From NCBI GenBank assembly GCA_024280615.1, contig JAJRPU010000046.1, positions 1 through 16,021 of the forward strand: DNA of 16,021 bases, written 5' to 3'. The notes under the pieces are model-generated. The model saw only the letters and a list, made by a program, of their open reading frames with translations. It was not told the origin of the DNA and did not search any database. The position numbers and the translations under genes were made by a program. The first letter of the stretch is position 1. Each line of letters begins with the position of its first letter. Origin of the DNA: Bacteroidota bacterium (GTDB lineage: Bacteria > Bacteroidota > Bacteroidia > JAADEI01). Below, piece after piece: positions 6,704-14,534 of the stretch.

Positions 6704-7741
6704 ATGCGTGTAGTAATGTTTATCGTTGCTTTGTTGCTGACAGCAGCAATTATTAATGCTCAACCGGTCATTACAGAGGTAAACTCACCACAAGTTGGAG
6801 ACATTGCCATCTATGTTATTGACACTCTTCCAGATACATCTTTTAAACCCATAACTGGACCTAACGTCCGATGGTTTATTAACTCAATTAAGACTCATGA
6901 CATAGACACTATTGAGTATGTTGACATTGCTACAACTGGATATGATACTTCGGCAGTAGTGGCATCTTGTGACTACGCAATAAAAATAGGCTCCCAATAC
7001 TTGTTTGTTAAGAAAGTTAGGGGTTCAGTAAATGCTGAGGTCGGAATGGCAATAGGAGGGATTGACCCACAAACCGGTGAACCCACATTGGCGATAGCTA
7101 CAGATCCAGACACCTTGGCACTATTCCCTATAACTTATGGTGATTTCTTCGTAGATACAGGAGTCTATCAGACCACTAGGGATACAGTTATTCTGGGTTC
7201 AACTCAGCAAATCTTAATAACGATTACTATCATACATATTGACAGTGTTAACGGCTATGGAATGATTTATTTCCCAACAGGTGATTCACTTTCCGTACTT
7301 AGAATTAAAAATTTTAGGAGACTTTTGATACAAGCCACCTTGGGTGGAATCCCAATTTACAACTATGCCATGAATATGTTAGATGCAAACTTTATAACCG
7401 ATGGTGCTAATTATAGATATGCTGTTGCTTCAGTAACTTTTGATTTAAATAAGCCTGATTCAGTAAAAGCCATTAGTACATTAAAAGAATTTGCGGGAGT
7501 ACCTAGCGGAGTAGAAAAGGCGTCCTCCATGCCCGTTGTTTCTATTATCAAAAGCCACAAGGGAATTGAAGTGTTCACTGACGGTTCTGAAATGACGTTT
7601 GAACTGGTAAGTTCTGAAGGTAAGATTATAGCCCGGTCCTTTGGCAGCTACACGGTTTTCTCACCTCCTTCTGAAGGTTTATATATCTTGAAAGCTACAA
7701 CAAAGGAAGGACGTAAGAGAGCATTCAAAATAGATTGGTAG
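6704..7741 (+). CDS. Secreted protein with a T9SS-like C-terminal sorting domain
   Basis: A 345-residue protein with a clear signal peptide (residues 1-19, hydrophobic core FIVALLLTAAI, cut before Gln20). The mature part is beta-rich and full of Thr, Ile, Val, Asp; it contains no motif I can tie to an activity. The last 75 residues or so look like a type A T9SS sorting domain: a linker with Ser/Pro, short beta strands, then GLYILKATTKEGRKRAFKIDW, closely resembling the usual GxYxxxxxTxxGxxxxKxxx ending. The protein would therefore cross the inner membrane by Sec and the outer membrane by T9SS, then be released or anchored. It follows transketolase by 73 bases with its own promoter candidate and precedes the phosphatase-like lipoprotein by only 19 bases, so those two are likely co-transcribed. 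Its substrate or role is unknown. Confidence 0.85.
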   Translation: MRVVMFIVALLLTAAIINAQPVITEVNSPQVGDIAIYVIDTLPDTSFKPITGPNVRWFINSIKTHDIDTIEYVDIATTGYDTSAVVASCDYAIKIGSQYLFVKKVRGSVNAEVGMAIGGIDPQTGEPTLAIATDPDTLALFPITYGDFFVDTGVYQTTRDTVILGSTQQILITITIIHIDSVNGYGMIYFPTGDSLSVLRIKNFRRLLIQATLGGIPIYNYAMNMLDANFITDGANYRYAVASVTFDLNKPDSVKAISTLKEFAGVPSGVEKASSMPVVSIIKSHKGIEVFTDGSEMTFELVSSEGKIIARSFGSYTVFSPPSEGLYILKATTKEGRKRAFKIDW

Positions 7742-7760
7742 TAATTTATCGTTGTTTACT

Positions 7761-8693
7761 ATGTTTTTAAATTTGGGAAAGGTGTTGAATTTTGCACTTT
7801 GGGTTTTTATCCTTATTAGTGTTGTGGCTTGTAGGAAGGACCTGAATGTACATGTGAATTCGGTTTCCCACCCTGCTGTTGTGCTTGTTGTCTGGGACGG
7901 CATTCGCCTTGAAGATATTATGAACTCCGAAGGCTCTCTAAGAGAAGATATCGTACCCTTTTTGAAACAACTGTCAGTTAAACCAAATTCTTTTTTCACT
8001 ACAAAGTTTTATCATCAGGGATATACATACACAATGGCGGGACATTTAGCCCTTCTCACAGGAGACCACTTCCCTATTAAAAACGACCCCTCGGGAACAT
8101 CACCAATCCCTACTATTATGCATCAATTAATCGCTCAGAAGAATCTATCCACAGATAAAACGTGGTTCATAGCAACGAAAAAGAAAATATGTTCCCTTAG
8201 TTCATGCTCCAACTGTGACACTGTCAACGAACCCCGTGGAATGTGTAATTTATACGGCATATGGGGACCTATGGATAGCAGGACATTTCAAGGTGCAGTA
8301 AATGTTTTGCAAACTTACAAGCCCCAGTTCTTACTTGTTTCTTTTGCCGCCCCAGATATAATCGCTCATGCAGGTGATTACGAAGGATACCTTAAAGCTA
8401 TATCACAGGCAGACCTTTATACCAGCCAACTGTATTCACTAATTACAACAATTTATTCTGACAGTGTAATGTTTATAATAACTACTGACCATGGGAGGCA
8501 TGATTATGACTTCAGAGGTCATGGCGACAATTGTAGTGGTTGCAAATCCTTATTTCTGCTGGTTAATTTCCCCTTTGATAACCAGCTAACAATCCCTCCA
8601 TATGTTGACTCAAATACCGTTATTGTTCACAAGGACATTTACTGCTGGATGTCCAAATTTATGAATCTGTTAGGTCAATCGTGTGTGGAATAG
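7761..8693 (+). CDS. Alkaline-phosphatase-superfamily lipoprotein (phosphodiesterase/pyrophosphatase-like)
   Basis: 310 residues from the ATG at 7761 (an in-frame TTG at 7752 is less likely). A hydrophobic leader ends at a good lipobox, VVAC, lipidated Cys24. The metal and nucleophile set of the superfamily is complete: Asp46 in VVWDGIR, Thr91 in YTMAGH (position of the nucleophile in the TFPNH motif of nucleotide pyrophosphatase/phosphodiesterases), Asp199 and His203 in PDIIAH, Asp243 and His244 in TTDHG, and His254 in RGHG. It is therefore expected to bind two metal ions and hydrolyse a phosphate, phosphodiester or sulfate ester in the envelope. It is short for the family, so cap insertions are minimal. 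A Cys-rich segment (about residues 144-162, CSLSSCSNC and MC) and CSGC near 258-261 could form disulfides or an extra metal site. Substrate is not predictable. Confidence 0.85.
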   Translation: MFLNLGKVLNFALWVFILISVVACRKDLNVHVNSVSHPAVVLVVWDGIRLEDIMNSEGSLREDIVPFLKQLSVKPNSFFTTKFYHQGYTYTMAGHLALLTGDHFPIKNDPSGTSPIPTIMHQLIAQKNLSTDKTWFIATKKKICSLSSCSNCDTVNEPRGMCNLYGIWGPMDSRTFQGAVNVLQTYKPQFLLVSFAAPDIIAHAGDYEGYLKAISQADLYTSQLYSLITTIYSDSVMFIITTDHGRHDYDFRGHGDNCSGCKSLFLLVNFPFDNQLTIPPYVDSNTVIVHKDIYCWMSKFMNLLGQSCVE

Positions 8694-8763
8694 TTATACA
8701 AAAAATTTAAAGGAACTTTTTGTTAGTTAATAACGTTTGTTTCAGTATAAAATACCGTTGACT

Positions 8764-9423
8764 ATGAGAAGGAATACATTGTTGCTGGGCGTGGTTGCAT
8801 TAGTAGGGGCTACAGTCATGTTAACCTGGGGCTGTAAAAAAGGACCAGAAGACCCATTCATCTCATTAAAGAGCAGAGACGCTAGAATAAAAGGCAACTG
8901 GGAACTATCAAAAGTTGAATTTAGTAGGAGGACTGTTACTACAGACCCTGATATGACTTGCTCTCCTGATATTTCTTCTAAGACTGTTGTCAGTGATGAT
9001 GGAGTTAACTTCACAGTATACGACACTATTACTCGGTATGACTTTATTAATGATAAATGTGTTATAGAAGGGGAAGCGGTGCCCTTCACGGGTTCTTTTA
9101 AATTTACTGTCAATAAGGATGGAACATACTCGTATTCTTCATCTTCTGGTAACACGAGGGAAGAAGGAACAGGATATTGGTACTGGGAAGATAGTAAGAA
9201 AAACAAGCTGTTCATTGCATTTGATGTGAATTGGTTGTTATGTTCACTAAACGGATTTGATATAGATGAGGCAGCAAATATAATTTGGGGGCAGTGGATG
9301 GTTGAACGATTGTCTTCAAAGGAATTGGTTCTGTATAAGACATGTGTGAATTCATATGTTGATGGAAATAGACAGGTAGAAAGTAAAGTAACTGTTAGAT
9401 TGGTCTTTACTAAGACTAAATGA
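8764..9423 (+). CDS. Lipocalin-like lipoprotein of unknown function
   Basis: 219 residues from the ATG at 8764; an in-frame TTG at 8737 adds nine residues but spoils the signal peptide. The leader MRRNTLLLGVVALVGATVML ends at WGC, probable lipidated Cys24. Right after it comes KKGPEDPFISLKSRDARIKGNWEL, cut here into KKGPEDPFISLKSR and DARIKGNWEL: a tail-plus-GNW start I associate with lipocalin-like lipoproteins of Bacteroidota that begin the barrel with GxW. The rest is alternating beta strands with many Thr/Ser/Tyr, in keeping with a small beta barrel. Four internal Cys may form disulfides. The 70 bases upstream hold no perfect TAnnTTTG box, so it may be read from the upstream pair. A strong terminator follows. 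No substrate or partner can be named. Confidence 0.8.
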   Translation: MRRNTLLLGVVALVGATVMLTWGCKKGPEDPFISLKSRDARIKGNWELSKVEFSRRTVTTDPDMTCSPDISSKTVVSDDGVNFTVYDTITRYDFINDKCVIEGEAVPFTGSFKFTVNKDGTYSYSSSSGNTREEGTGYWYWEDSKKNKLFIAFDVNWLLCSLNGFDIDEAANIIWGQWMVERLSSKELVLYKTCVNSYVDGNRQVESKVTVRLVFTKTK

Positions 9424-9482
9424 TTGTGATTGTTTTAGTAGGGTAGTGTGGGTGTTGGTAATACAAATAAAGTGTAGGGTCG

Positions 9483-9520
9483 GGGGACGCTGAAAATGTT
9501 CTCCGTCCCCTTTATTTTTT
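9483..9520 (+). terminator. Rho-independent terminator after the lipocalin-like gene
   Basis: GGGGACG (9483-9489) and CGTCCCC (9504-9510) form a perfect 7-base, GC-rich stem with a 14-base loop, followed by TTTATTTTTT. On the minus strand no T run follows the stem, so it should chiefly stop plus-strand transcription before the convergent cysteine desulfurase gene. Confidence 0.85.
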
Positions 9521-9534
9521 AGGGTAATAGTTTT

Positions 9535-10680
9535 CTATAGCCTTTTTAGGGTGTTTTTTATAATAGTAATAGTTGTCTTTATTTCACTTTCTGTATTAAA
9601 CGGCGAGAAAGAGAATCTTATAGATGCTTCATTTGAAGGGGCACCGATTTCTTTCAAAACATGAGAGAATTCTACTGTTCCACTGGCACAGGCACTGCCT
9701 ACGCTAGCGCTAATTCCCTCTATGTCTAAACTCATTTGCAATAAAAGCGGGTCCCTAATCTGTGGAAATCTTACATTAACGATGGTTGGTAGGGAATCTT
9801 CGCCCTCAGAGCCGTTAATGACAATTTCCGGTGAGATTTCTTTTAAGCCTTTTATGAATATGCTTTTTAGGTTCGCTATATGATTGTAGTGCTTATCCAG
9901 ATTATCAATCATCCATTTAAGGGCAGTTGCTGTCCCTACTATCCCTGGCACATTTTCTGTTCCGGCACGCATATTCCGTTCCTGTGTCCCGCCCATAATA
10001 AGTGGCATTGGCGGAAGCCCCTCTCTCATAAACAGGAACCCACATCCTTTCGGACCGTGGAATTTATGTGCCGATGCAAAGGCAAAATCAATGTCCCATT
10101 TGGATAAGTCAACATTAATGTGCCCTATGGTTTGAACCATATCAACAAGCCAATAAACATCTTTATACTGCTTAACAATCGTTGCTATATCATCAAGTGG
10201 GTTAATTGTGCCTATTTCATTATTTCCGTGGATGGTTGCTAACAGTGTTGGACGTTCTGCTTGTTTTATCGCTGTTTCCAGTTCCTGTAACTTAACTTTT
10301 CCTGTCCTATCCACTGAAACAGTTATAACTGAAACGTTATGTTTGGCTAATCTTTGAGCAGGTTTGATTACACATTTGTGCTCTGTTGCGGTTATGATAA
10401 TGCTTTTCCATCCTATTTCCAGAAAGCCTCCTGTAATCACTGTGTTTGCCGCCTCAGTGCCTCCTGAGGTAAAGAATATTTCTGATGGTTTTACATTCAG
10501 TAGTTTGGCTATTGTTCTGCGGGATTCCTCTACTGCTACACGAGCCTTACGCCCATCCTCATGTAAAGAGGACGGATTGCCAAGATTTTGATTCCAAAAG
10601 GGTTCCATTGCTTTTACAACCTCTGGAACGACGGGTGTTGTAGCTGCATTATCCAGATATATCCTCTTTTTCTCGGACAT
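9535..10680 (-). CDS. Cysteine desulfurase (NifS/IscS family)
   Basis: Takes sulfur from cysteine as a persulfide, for Fe-S clusters or tRNA thiolation, using PLP. The 381-residue chain is full length: YLDNAATTP at 8-16, TSGGTEAAN at 71-79, TEHK at 99-102 with the ring-stacking His101, Asp180 and Gln183 in the PLP pocket, the PLP Lys206 in SAHKFHGPKG, and the active Cys331 in GSACASG on a short loop, as in group I (NifS/IscS) rather than SufS. The residue numbers nearly coincide with E. coli IscS (Lys206, Cys328). No scaffold gene (iscU, nifU) or thiolation gene is adjacent, so which pathway it feeds is open. It starts five bases after the TPR gene stop and is the last gene of the operon. Confidence 0.93.
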   Translation of the reverse strand: MSEKKRIYLDNAATTPVVPEVVKAMEPFWNQNLGNPSSLHEDGRKARVAVEESRRTIAKLLNVKPSEIFFTSGGTEAANTVITGGFLEIGWKSIIITATEHKCVIKPAQRLAKHNVSVITVSVDRTGKVKLQELETAIKQAERPTLLATIHGNNEIGTINPLDDIATIVKQYKDVYWLVDMVQTIGHINVDLSKWDIDFAFASAHKFHGPKGCGFLFMREGLPPMPLIMGGTQERNMRAGTENVPGIVGTATALKWMIDNLDKHYNHIANLKSIFIKGLKEISPEIVINGSEGEDSLPTIVNVRFPQIRDPLLLQMSLDIEGISASVGSACASGTVEFSHVLKEIGAPSNEASIRFSFSPFNTESEIKTTITIIKNTLKRL

Positions 10681-10685
10681 CGTTG

Positions 10686-11732
10686 TTATAGTTGAATGTC
10701 TCTTTCATGCCACGGTTTGAGGCGCTCGTATGCTTCTTTAGCTAATTCAAATTCAGGGTCTAAGGCAATGGCTTGTTCATATGCCCATACAGCTTTAGTC
10801 GTGTCTCCTTTTAATTCATCAATGAGACCCATCATGTAGTAAGCTTTCGCATAATAGGGTGCGACTTGAGTTGCCATGTAAAAGAGCCTACGAGCCTTAT
10901 CCAAGGAATCCATTTCAAAATACATGTACCCTAAGCCATACAAGCCTTTTTCATATTGAGGGAATCGTTTAACCAATTCCTTGAAGATTTCAATAGCTTT
11001 TTCTTTTTGGTCGCGATTCTTGTAGTACATAGCTAGTGCGTACCAGGCTTCTGCCGATGCTGAGTCTAATCGTATAGCCGCTTCAAAGTAGTCTTTAGCC
11101 CCTGGTTTTCCAAGGGCATCATACAATAATCCTAATTGCATATAAGCGTGATAAATTGGTCCTCCCACTTCAATCGCTTTGTTAAAGGCGTTTATGGCTT
11201 TCGCTGTATCCCCGAGTTCTTTATAAATCATGCCAAGATAGAAATATGGTCTATAATCAGCAGGGTTTTGGTTTATTGCCTCAAAAAGAGAAGCAATGGC
11301 ATCTTGATATTTCTGAACATAAAAGAAAATTTGTCCTATGAGCAAGTGTGCTTCTGTTAGCTTGGGATTTAGGCGTCTGGCTTTCATTAGAAGTTTCATA
11401 GCTCTTTTATAGTCCTGTGCTTCCATATATAGTTTTGCACGCAGTAGGTATGCTTCCGCATAGGTGGTGTCAAGACGAGTTGCCCTTAAGATATCTTCTT
11501 CTGCTTTTCGGAAATTGCCTAATTCATAGTATGCTTGGGCTCTACGTAAATATAGTTCTGGGTTTGTGGAGTCCTTGGCTATTTCTCTATCCAACGCGAT
11601 AATCCACGATGGTTTAAAGTCATTTCTTTGGTCAACTGAAGCCTCCTCTTGGCTATCGGCTTTGCTACCACAACTACTTAAAAGCGTTAAAACCAGTAAT
11701 GTCTTGCCCCAGAACAAGAGTGTGTACCTCAT
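10686..11732 (-). CDS. TPR-repeat lipoprotein
   Basis: I place the start at the ATG at 11732, where a compact lipoprotein leader MRYTLLFWGKTLLVLTLLSSC begins; cut as MRYTLLFWGK and TLLVLTLLSSC, lipidated Cys21. ATGs at 11744 and 11762 are possible but lengthen the N region. After a short Ser/Glu/Asp linker the 348-residue protein is almost entirely eight tandem 34-residue tetratricopeptide repeats, each with the usual Leu/Tyr/Gly/Ala/Ala/Pro pattern (for example GDTAKAINAFNKAIE, GDTTKAVWAYEQAIALDP). TPR arrays hold protein complexes together; this one should face the periplasm from a membrane. The start lies inside the 3' end of the acyl-CoA dehydrogenase gene (59-base overlap), so translation is probably coupled. 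PilF/NlpI-like or type IX-associated roles are possible, with nothing in the sequence to decide. Confidence 0.88.
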   Translation of the reverse strand: MRYTLLFWGKTLLVLTLLSSCGSKADSQEEASVDQRNDFKPSWIIALDREIAKDSTNPELYLRRAQAYYELGNFRKAEEDILRATRLDTTYAEAYLLRAKLYMEAQDYKRAMKLLMKARRLNPKLTEAHLLIGQIFFYVQKYQDAIASLFEAINQNPADYRPYFYLGMIYKELGDTAKAINAFNKAIEVGGPIYHAYMQLGLLYDALGKPGAKDYFEAAIRLDSASAEAWYALAMYYKNRDQKEKAIEIFKELVKRFPQYEKGLYGLGYMYFEMDSLDKARRLFYMATQVAPYYAKAYYMMGLIDELKGDTTKAVWAYEQAIALDPEFELAKEAYERLKPWHERDIQL

Positions 11733-12858
11733 GGGTCCCTTCATAAGTAATAACGGATTCAAGGTTCATCATGTGCCTCATTATGGGATAGTCTCCTGTA
11801 ATGCCCATTGCACCAAGGATTTGTCGGGCATCCCGAGCTATCTGTAAAGCATGATATACATTATTTCTTTTAGCTAATGAAACCTGTTGAGGTCTGGCTT
11901 TCCCTTCATTCATAAGGGTTCCCAATCTCCAGGCAATCAACTGCATCTTAGTTATTTCAGTTAGCATATCAGCAAGTTTAGCTTGGATTAACTGGAATGA
12001 CCCGATTGGCTTACCGAACTGCTTCCTTTCTTTGGCATATCTAACTGCTGTGTCAAAACATTCCATTGCAACTCCAATGACTCCCCATGCTATGCCATAT
12101 CTAGCTTGAGTCAAGCAGCTGAGGGGGGCACGGAGCCCTTCGGCAGATGGAAGAACATTATCCTTTGGCACTTTAACATTATCAAAAACCAGTTCTCCTG
12201 TGTCAGAAGCCCTTAGTGACCACTTGTTGTGAATGGGGAATCTCTGAAAGCCTTCCATTTCTTTCTCCAAAATGACTCCTCGCACAATCCCATTCTCATC
12301 CTTTGCCCAAACAACAGCAATATCGCATATTGACCCGTTGGTTATCCACATCTTGCTCCCGTTGAGAACATAATGGTCTCCTTTGTCTTCAAGTCGGGAT
12401 TCCATGCTTCCTGGGTCTGACCCGTGGTTGGGCTCCGTCAGCCCAAAACAACCGATTAGTTCCCCTTTTGCCAATTTGGGTAAATATTTTCTTTTTTGTT
12501 CCTCAGAACCATATTTGAATATTGGGAACATTACCAGAGAACTCTGCACGGAAGCAAAGGACCTGATGCCTGAATCCCCACGTTCAAGCTCCATGGTTAT
12601 CATTCCGTAAGAAATGTAATCCAATCCAGCACCTCCATATTCGGCAGGAATAGTAGGTCCTAGAGCACCAAGCTTAGCAAGCTCAGGAATCAGGTGCTTC
12701 GGAAATTCTGCCTTCTGAGCATATTCCTCAATTATTGGTTTAACCTTTTGTGAAACCCATTTCCGAACCGAATCCCTAACAACTTTATGTTCATCACTGA
12801 GAAGGTCGTCCACTGCATAATAATCATGGTATTGGTACAAATCAACGAAATCAGCCAT
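11674..12858 (-). CDS. Acyl-CoA dehydrogenase, glutaryl-CoA dehydrogenase-like
   Basis: An FAD enzyme that would oxidise and decarboxylate glutaryl-CoA to crotonyl-CoA in Lys/Trp breakdown. Start is the ATG at 12858 (394 residues); a TTG two codons upstream is unlikely. Family signatures are intact: CFGLTEPNHGSDPGSM at 137-152, the ERGDSGIRSFASVQSSLVM region with Arg99 and Ser103 in the places of human GCDH Arg94 and Ser98 that hold the glutaryl carboxylate, ARYGIAWG at 252-259, and the catalytic base Glu373 in YEGTHEVHTLVLGQ. These point to GCDH rather than a straight-chain acyl-CoA dehydrogenase. No electron-transfer flavoprotein or other lysine-degradation gene is in view. A -7 box lies 18 bases upstream; the 3' end overlaps the TPR lipoprotein gene. 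Confident for GCDH-type, less so for exact substrate. Confidence 0.9.
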   Translation of the reverse strand: MADFVDLYQYHDYYAVDDLLSDEHKVVRDSVRKWVSQKVKPIIEEYAQKAEFPKHLIPELAKLGALGPTIPAEYGGAGLDYISYGMITMELERGDSGIRSFASVQSSLVMFPIFKYGSEEQKRKYLPKLAKGELIGCFGLTEPNHGSDPGSMESRLEDKGDHYVLNGSKMWITNGSICDIAVVWAKDENGIVRGVILEKEMEGFQRFPIHNKWSLRASDTGELVFDNVKVPKDNVLPSAEGLRAPLSCLTQARYGIAWGVIGVAMECFDTAVRYAKERKQFGKPIGSFQLIQAKLADMLTEITKMQLIAWRLGTLMNEGKARPQQVSLAKRNNVYHALQIARDARQILGAMGITGDYPIMRHMMNLESVITYEGTHEVHTLVLGQDITGFNAFK

Positions 12859-12875
12859 CTCCAATCTCTTTTTGG

Positions 12876-12883
12876 CAAAGTTA
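12876..12883 (-). promoter_or_regulatory. Predicted -7 promoter element of the GCDH-TPR-desulfurase operon
   Basis: The minus strand reads TAACTTTG, an exact TAnnTTTG match and identical to the octamer before tRNA-Pro. It sits 17 bases upstream of the GCDH ATG, between it and the small membrane protein gene, implying that the operon is transcribed independently. No clear -33 element. Confidence 0.6.
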
Positions 12884-12906
12884 TGCCAAATATGGTTTGT
12901 GTATAT

Positions 12907-13239
12907 CTAATCTTCTTGCACTTCATCTAAAATTTCTACATCTACTTCTATGCCTCCTAACCACTTAGCTACTAAATTGAAAAGGAATGTGAAGAGTGCG
13001 GTTGAAATAAAAGCAATAATGCCATAGAGAATTGGTGCTAAGAAGAAGGCTATACCGATAAAGGGAATGGTAGTAGTGATGGCTTGGTCCTTTCCAGGAA
13101 TACTACTCATGATACTGTATAAAAACAGTCCATATATTAAGACAAAAATAAAGGAAAGGAAAAATGTCGCTATGCTCACCACAATGGAGGCTTGCAGAAC
13201 ATTTATCCGTTTGAGTTTGAATTTAGCTGTTTTTGCCAT
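12907..13239 (-). CDS. Small membrane protein with conserved-looking GGIEVDVE tail
   Basis: 110 residues from an ATG. A basic N-terminal patch (AKFKLKR) precedes a long hydrophobic helix at about 17-44, a short polar loop, and a hydrophobic stretch at about 56-93 that fits one long or two closely spaced helices with Gly/Pro kinks. It ends with NLVAKWLGGIEVDVEILDEVQED. The layout (basic start, helix, Gly-rich helices, then a YN/FN-x-x-A-K-W-x-GGIE tail) resembles short DUF3566-like membrane proteins found in several phyla, recalled from memory only. Function unknown. Its stop is 48 bases from the GCDH start. Confidence 0.7.
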   Translation of the reverse strand: MAKTAKFKLKRINVLQASIVVSIATFFLSFIFVLIYGLFLYSIMSSIPGKDQAITTTIPFIGIAFFLAPILYGIIAFISTALFTFLFNLVAKWLGGIEVDVEILDEVQED

Positions 13240-13292
13240 GTGAAGGTGATTTTACTGGTCTAAATTAGTAAATTTAGTTAATAAAATAGTCT

Positions 13293-13625
13293 CTACGTAA
13301 TACTGCCCTTTACCATTAAAATCATCAAAATCCCTATCAGCATTAAAGTAACACCTATCACCCGTGCTGACTTTTTAAGAAATCGTTTACTGAATATTAA
13401 ACTTAGCAGTATCATATTAATACCAATGAATATAATTGTAGTAGCAAACCATGAAGCCACTATCATTACGAAGGTGAAGGCTCCGCAATACCCACCTCTA
13501 TATGGTCCTGCATCATTAGACGCTTCTGTATCTCTTACAAGTAGCGTGTCATTATGAAGTAAATTCGTATCAGCAATATCCCAACAGTTTAACAAAATAA
13601 CCAGAATAATGACCCATTTTAGCAC
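13293..13625 (-). CDS. Small membrane protein, hypothetical
   Basis: 110 residues starting at GTG (no ATG is available before the first hydrophobic segment; an in-frame stop lies eight codons upstream). A hydrophobic N terminus (residues 4-14) reads as a signal peptide or anchor, followed by a polar, Asp/Asn-rich stretch of about 30 residues containing GPYRGGYCGAF, then two membrane helices at about 49-78 and 86-105 separated by a basic KRFLKKSAR loop. This suggests a small envelope protein with a periplasmic loop. I recognise no family. The unusual start codon and lack of a promoter box lower confidence. Confidence 0.55.
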   Translation of the reverse strand: MLKWVIILVILLNCWDIADTNLLHNDTLLVRDTEASNDAGPYRGGYCGAFTFVMIVASWFATTIIFIGINMILLSLIFSKRFLKKSARVIGVTLMLIGILMILMVKGSIT

Positions 13626-13695
13626 AACACTTAGGTTAGTTTCATACTAAAATACTAATTTTTCAGAATTTAGTAAAGAGTCAGATAACCAAGCC

Positions 13696-14346
13696 CTATC
13701 TAATGTAGATTGATTTAATCGTTGGAGAGTTTGGTTTGTTATTAGTTTTTCTGTCCATTGTTTGTTTCAAGTGTACCAATATCATAGGTGGCAGTTGCGA
13801 AATGTTCACTGGTATCAGCTTTCTTGTGGGTATGTCTCCTTTCCATGACAACAGGAGTTGTCCATCTATTGAGAAGATATTAACTTGGACACTGGATATG
13901 TATTCACTGGTTATAAGCAGCACTCCTTTGTCTGTTATAATGACTTTAACTTGTGCTAAGTCGGGATTATAAACAGAAGAGACGGAGTCGTCCGGATTAT
14001 TGTCAATAACTGTTGAGTCAGGGCTTGTGCCTGACGTATCCCAACCGGAAACAGAAGAGGTGGGGATTATGATGAATCCGTCGCTTGAGATAGGTGTTGC
14101 TTCCAGATATGCATTATTAGTTGCTTTAACTGAAGCGAAATACCAAGTGTTGGTGTTGAGGCTTAGCCCTGTCCATTGGTGGAACGTTGCAGTTGTGGTT
14201 TGCCAATTGACTATGTCTGCAGTCCCTGGAGCGGTCCCCAATGCCACAGAATAGTGGTCTATTCCAGAATTGGGGTCGGAGAAGTTGTCCCAGAATATAG
14301 TCACTGTGGTGAGGACAGAGGAGTCAAAGAGGGTGTCGGCATCTGT
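13696..14346 (-). pseudogene. Truncated T9SS protein remnant (FN3-like domain plus degraded sorting domain)
   Basis: Homology-like sequence begins right after an in-frame TGA at 14347-14349 and runs without an ATG, so no intact start or signal peptide exists; the first usable codon is GTG at 14304. Residues read as the end of an FN3-like domain of a kind common in large secreted Bacteroidota proteins (IFWDNFSDPNSGIDHYSVAL, then GLSLNTNTWYFASVKATN), a Ser/Thr/Asp linker, and a T9SS-like tail (VKVIITDKGVLLI, VNIFSIDGQLL, NISQLPPMILVHL). After LVHL the expected family ending is lost, but shifting one base at about 13768 gives ETNNGQKN, which fits a sorting-domain ending; a one-base deletion is the simplest reading. 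A 5'-truncated, frameshifted relic of a once larger secreted protein is preferred over a live 202-residue gene. Confidence 0.6.
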
Positions 14347-14514
14347 TCAAGTAATGTCATACGCCTATTATTTCATTTAGGACTGCTTAGAACTTTTAAA
14401 GCCCATTAGGCATTATAGTCTGTTAGTCAGTGTATTATTATAATAAAATGGAGGCTTATCACCTTTAATAATCAAGCTCTTTTGGTTTTGTAGGGTGTCT
14501 GACCTCGCATAAGT

Positions 14515-14522
14515 TAGGTTTC
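14515..14522 (+). promoter_or_regulatory. Possible -7 element for the YadA-repeat surface protein
   Basis: TAGGTTTC differs from TAnnTTTG only at the last base and ends 12 bases before the ATG at 14535. A TTTG at 14487-14490 lies 24 bases upstream, slightly far for a -33 element. The rest of 14347-14514 shows no coding or RNA signal that I can support. Confidence 0.3.
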
Positions 14523-14534
14523 AAATTGAGAAAA

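Noticed and set aside
8694..8763. TAACGTTTG upstream of the lipocalin-like gene as a -7 box
   Set aside because: It has three bases between TA and TTTG rather than two, and no -33 element, so it was not called.
8742..9215. 157-residue minus-strand frame opposite the lipocalin-like gene
   Set aside because: The plus-strand frame has a lipoprotein leader and a terminator right after its stop; the antisense frame has neither start context nor family features.
13736..14409. Plus-strand frames of 77-84 residues across the T9SS remnant
   Set aside because: The minus-strand translation shows FN3 and sorting-domain features; the plus frames show none.
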